From Flavobacterium proteolyticum (GTDB lineage Bacteria; Bacteroidota; Bacteroidia; Flavobacteriales; Flavobacteriaceae), in contig NZ_JADFTZ010000007.1 of NCBI RefSeq assembly GCF_015223105.1, positions 1 to 64,000 on the forward strand: a stretch of 64,000 nt of DNA, read 5' to 3'. The notes beneath the pieces are model-generated. The model was given only the letters and a program-made list of their open reading frames with translations. It made no database searches and was not told the origin of the DNA. Position 1 is the stretch's first letter; each line of letters begins with the position of its first letter. The position numbers and the translations under genes are program-made. Shown one piece after another: positions 61,093-64,000 of the stretch.

Positions 61093-61659
61093 TTATACAT
61101 CAAAGCCACTCACTTCTAAAACTTCACCCGCTTTTAAATCATTCAAATGAATGTTTCCCACACGAACTCGAACCAATCGCAACGTAGGAAAACCAACCGC
61201 TGATGTCATTTTTCTTACTTGACGAAATTTGCCTTCGGTTAAAGTTATCGAAACCCAAGACGTTGGTCCGTGACGTTCATCTCGAATCTTTTTTCCGCGT
61301 TCACCTAAATTTGGTTCTAATTCTAATTTAAAGGCTTTACACTTTTTGGTTTTGTATTTTTTGCCGTGTAAGCCGATTTCGACTCCGTTTCTTAATTGTT
61401 CTACAGCTTCTTCGGTAATTAATCCATCGACTTGCGCATAATATTCTTTTTCTACTTTTTTGCTTCGGACAATTTCGCTCATCATGCCATCGGTAGTCAA
61501 CAAAAGTAAGCCTTCTGAATCTTCATCTAAACGACCAATTGCCATAGTGTCTTCGGGAAAATCGTATAATTCGCCCAACAACTTTTTCTTGCGTTTTAAT
61601 TGGTAAATAAACTGCGATAAATAACCGTAAGGCTTGTGAATAAGGAAATGATGATGCAT
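61093..61659 (-). CDS. rluE: 23S rRNA pseudouridine synthase RluE type
   Basis: Isomerises a 23S rRNA uridine (U2457 in E. coli). The 188 residues have the RsuA/RluE hallmarks: HKPYGYLSQF at the start, the catalytic Asp in GRLDEDSEGLLLLT, KVEKEYYAQVDG and EGKFRQVRKMTSAVGFPTLRLVR. It has no S4 domain, as in RluE. The start MHHHFLIHKP is retained as the only Met before the motif. Confidence 0.9.
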   Translation of the reverse strand: MHHHFLIHKPYGYLSQFIYQLKRKKKLLGELYDFPEDTMAIGRLDEDSEGLLLLTTDGMMSEIVRSKKVEKEYYAQVDGLITEEAVEQLRNGVEIGLHGKKYKTKKCKAFKLELEPNLGERGKKIRDERHGPTSWVSITLTEGKFRQVRKMTSAVGFPTLRLVRVRVGNIHLNDLKAGEVLEVSGFDV

Positions 61660-61714
61660 TTAGAAAATTACGTTTAGGATGCAGCGAAGATAGTAAAAAC
61701 TGTTGGAGTGATAC

Positions 61715-61850
61715 AAAAAATAAGGAGGCCTTGTTTAAGACCTCCCTGTGTCGATTTTGATTTATTACGTTTTTCTGATCTGCTATAACTTGAGAGGAAT
61801 AAACGACTGAATCTCTTTTTAGTTATGTAACTAACGATATATTCAATAAC
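61715..61850 (-). ncRNA. Candidate small RNA with orphan terminator
   Basis: On the minus strand GGGAGGTCTTAAACAAGGCCTCC, a hairpin with one mismatch (about 61724-61746), runs into TTATTTTTT, a good intrinsic terminator, yet no reading frame ends before it: rluE starts downstream and rmuC is divergent. A transcript of about 100-150 bases from somewhere near 61850 is implied, possibly from a TACATTTA box near 61870. Apart from this, 61660-62058 holds only AT-rich promoter-like sequence. Confidence 0.4.
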
Positions 61851-62058
61851 TAATCAAAATCACATTGTAAATGTACGATATATATTTAGTCAAACTACTT
61901 GTTTTTAATAGATTAACAAACAATTAGCTTTACAAATCGACGAATGAAATATTTAGTCGATAAAGTTACTTTTTATAAAATTTCAAAGAGTTTTAGTGGC
62001 TAACGTGTCTTAAAATTTTATTTTTTGCTACCTTTACCATATTAAAAAATCAACAACC

Positions 62059-63447
62059 ATGTCACAAACACTTTTAGTACTTGCCGCATTTATTATTGCC
62101 TTAGGAATTGGAATTTTCATTGGAAAAATAATTTTCGCATCTCAATCACAATCCGAAAAATCAGGCTTAGAAGAACGCATTAACGGACTTTTAGGTCAAA
62201 TGGAACAACTAAAAATCCAATTTCAAACGGAACGCAATCAGTTTGAAAAATCGCTTGCCCAACTTTCATCCGAAAAAGAAAATCTTCAAAAAGAAAAAGA
62301 AAGCTTAGCGATTCATTTAGCTAAAAAAGAAAATGATTTCGATAATTTATTAGAACGCAATAAAGAGCAAAAGCAAGAAGTAGAGCAACTTCAAGAAAAA
62401 TTCACCAAAGAATTTGAAAATTTAGCTAATAAAATTCTAGAAGAGAAAACCGTAAAATTTACGGAGCAAAACAAGGAGAATTTAAAAAATATTTTGTCGC
62501 CTCTGCAAGATAAAATCCAACTTTTTGAAAAGAAAGTCGAAGATACGCATAAAGAAAGTATCGATTATCATGCCGCATTACGCCAACAAATTTTGGGACT
62601 TCGCGAAATGAACGAACAAATGAGCAAGGAAACCATCAATCTAACCAAAGCTTTAAAAGGTGATAGCAAAATGCAAGGAAATTGGGGCGAATTGGTGTTG
62701 GAACGCGTGTTAGAAAAATCAGGATTAGAAAAAGACAGAGAATATTTTGTACAACAAAGTCACGTTACAGAAGACGGTAATCGTGTATTCCCTGATGTTA
62801 TCATTAATCTTCCTGATGGCAAGAAAATGATTATCGATTCGAAAGTAACGTTAACGGCTTACGAACGTTACATTAACGAAGAAGATTCGGATATAAAAAA
62901 TCAACATTTAAAAGAACACATTGTTTCAATTAATCGTCATGTGGAGCAATTGGGCAGTAAAAATTACCACGATTTGTATCACATGGAAAGTCCAGATTTT
63001 GTGTTGTTATTTATTCCGATAGAATCCGCTTTTGCAGTGGCTTTAAATGAAGATACGAGTTTATACAACAAAGCTTTCGAGAAAAATATTGTGATTGTAA
63101 CGCCTTCTACGCTTTTGGCAACATTACGCACAATTGACAGTATGTGGACGAACCAAAAACAACAAGAAAACGCGATTGAAATTGCTCGTCAAGCTGGTGC
63201 TTTGTATGATAAATTTGAAGGTTTTGTTTCCGATTTGATTAAAATTGGGAAGAAAATGGACGAAGCTAAAATCGAATATGGTAACGCTATGAACAAGCTG
63301 GTTGACGGAAAAGGGAATTTAATCACAAGTGTTGAAAAATTAAAAAAAATGGGAGCTAAAGCCAAAAAAGCACTTCCAGAGGCTGTTCTAAAAAGAGCGA
63401 ATGAAACGGATGAAATTTCAACACTTACTGAAAACAACAAAGACTAA
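62059..63447 (+). CDS. rmuC: DNA recombination protein RmuC
   Basis: A 462-residue protein: one N-terminal membrane anchor (LLVLAAFIIALGIGIFIGKII), a long coiled coil (about residues 35-200, rich in EKE and LQ heptads), then the RmuC nuclease-like domain with GNWGELVLERVLEKSGL, FPDVIINLPDGKKMIIDSKV (catalytic Asp and Lys region) and VTPSTLLATLRTI. In E. coli RmuC limits inversion at short repeats. It is followed closely by a small membrane-protein gene. Confidence 0.94.
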   Translation: MSQTLLVLAAFIIALGIGIFIGKIIFASQSQSEKSGLEERINGLLGQMEQLKIQFQTERNQFEKSLAQLSSEKENLQKEKESLAIHLAKKENDFDNLLERNKEQKQEVEQLQEKFTKEFENLANKILEEKTVKFTEQNKENLKNILSPLQDKIQLFEKKVEDTHKESIDYHAALRQQILGLREMNEQMSKETINLTKALKGDSKMQGNWGELVLERVLEKSGLEKDREYFVQQSHVTEDGNRVFPDVIINLPDGKKMIIDSKVTLTAYERYINEEDSDIKNQHLKEHIVSINRHVEQLGSKNYHDLYHMESPDFVLLFIPIESAFAVALNEDTSLYNKAFEKNIVIVTPSTLLATLRTIDSMWTNQKQQENAIEIARQAGALYDKFEGFVSDLIKIGKKMDEAKIEYGNAMNKLVDGKGNLITSVEKLKKMGAKAKKALPEAVLKRANETDEISTLTENNKD

Positions 63448-63458
63448 AAAAGAAAATT

Positions 63459-63809
63459 ATGGTACGAAAAATAATTCTTTACATTGCTTTATCACTCACT
63501 TTAATAACAGTGGGTTACTTCAGTTTTATTTATTATGTCCCTTATAGCGAAGGTGTTCGTTCAGGTGAATTGATTAAAATTAGCCATAAAGGTTTTGTCG
63601 TAAAAACATGGGAAGGCGAATTGAGCCAAGGAATTTCTGGAGCTCAAATTTTTGCTTTTTCAGTAATGGATAATCAGGAAGTGATTATTGAAGATTTAAA
63701 AAAATGGCAAGGTAAAAAAGTAACTTTGGAATACGAAGAGCGCTACAAAACTTTCTTTTGGTGGGGCGATACCCACTATTTTGTTACTAAAGTTACTCTA
63801 GAAAAATAA
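63459..63809 (+). CDS. Small membrane-anchored protein
   Basis: A 116-residue product with an N-terminal hydrophobic anchor (KIILYIALSLTLITVGYFSFIYY) and a beta-rich domain: VRSGELIKISHKGFVVKTWEGE, IFAFSV and WWGDTHYFVTKV. Similar flavobacterial proteins carry the automatic label 6-phosphogluconate dehydrogenase as I recall, but it is far too short and has no NADP-binding motif. It lies between rmuC and a thioesterase gene. Confidence 0.78.
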   Translation: MVRKIILYIALSLTLITVGYFSFIYYVPYSEGVRSGELIKISHKGFVVKTWEGELSQGISGAQIFAFSVMDNQEVIIEDLKKWQGKKVTLEYEERYKTFFWWGDTHYFVTKVTLEK

Positions 63810-63814
63810 TTTTT

Positions 63815-64000
63815 ATGGAAATTGCCAATACCGTTGAAGCTTCAAAAATTACCTTGTCAGAATTAATGTTGCCATCTCATTCAAATTTTAGTGGAAAAAT
63901 TCATGGTGGTTATTTATTAAAACTAATGGATCAAATCGCTTTTGCCTGTGCCTCGAAATACTCAGGTTGCTATTGCGTTACGGCTTCAGTGGATACGGTT
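63815..64000 (+). CDS. Acyl-CoA thioesterase (YciA-like), 5' part
   Basis: The first 62 codons of a hotdog-fold thioesterase, cut by the window edge. ATG at 63815 gives MEIANTVEASKITLSELM, then the family signature FSGKIHGGYLLKLMDQIAFACA with the active-site loop HGG and the following helix, and CYCVTASVDTV. It hydrolyses acyl-CoA esters. It lies 5 bases after the membrane-protein gene and is likely cotranscribed with it. Confidence 0.85.
   Translation, partial: MEIANTVEASKITLSELMLPSHSNFSGKIHGGYLLKLMDQIAFACASKYSGCYCVTASVDTV

Noticed and set aside
63459..63809. 6-phosphogluconate dehydrogenase
   Set aside because: The product is 116 residues with a membrane anchor and no nucleotide-binding motif.

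Overview
The window reads as Flavobacterium or a close relative (phylum Bacteroidota). The sequence is AT-rich, promoters follow the Bacteroidota pattern (TTG, 19-20 bases, TAnnTTTG), several proteins carry type IX secretion (T9SS) sorting domains, and the core genes (split transketolase, Bacteroidota-type Tgt, zeaxanthin-type crt genes, FKBP lipoprotein) fit this group. All calls come from reading the sequence; no database search was run.

Left core (1-23489). An upstream region with dispersed repeats and a structured element leads into the translation operon thrS-infC-rpmI-rplT; infC has no ATG start. Then come rlmF, a DinB-like protein, a secreted Bacteroidota protein often labelled asparagine synthetase B, a NarL-type two-component system flanked by two similar multi-pass membrane proteins, dnaB, accA, a DMT permease, an LptF/LptG permease, tgt, the split transketolase, small secreted proteins, an FKBP lipoprotein, an S4 protein, a methyltransferase, a phosphoribosyltransferase, aroK, two identical tRNA-Lys genes and tRNA-Leu(GAG).

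Mobile element (about 23490-48661). A 16-base copy of the tRNA-Leu 3' end recurs at 48646-48661 and bounds about 25 kb. The right part is an integrative mobilizable backbone: tyrosine integrase, a 411-residue unknown, an excisionase-like protein, a winged-helix protein, a DnaC-like ATPase, MobC-like protein, relaxase, two membrane proteins and an acidic protein. There is no conjugation apparatus. The cargo has two blocks. One is a secretion/toxin block: orphan LuxR-type regulator, small T9SS protein, a 2390-residue SpvB/FG-GAP/RHS protein with an overlapping lipoprotein, an outer-membrane barrel and a 1080-residue T9SS type B protein. The other is a tight SLATT-OLD nuclease-UvrD helicase operon, which looks like Gabija anti-phage defence with an added SLATT membrane effector.

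Right core (48662-64000). A CarH/LitR-type B12-binding MerR repressor precedes crtI-crtB-crtZ, and both promoters carry the same palindrome. Two DUF4252 proteins, a membrane protein and an ECF sigma factor follow. Next is a cobalamin-uptake locus: a TonB receptor behind a cobalamin riboswitch, divergent from btuF-btuC-btuD. B12 import therefore lies about 8 kb from the predicted B12-dependent light sensor. The window ends with a dienelactone hydrolase, RluE-type pseudouridine synthase, an orphan-terminator ncRNA candidate, rmuC, a small membrane protein and a truncated acyl-CoA thioesterase.
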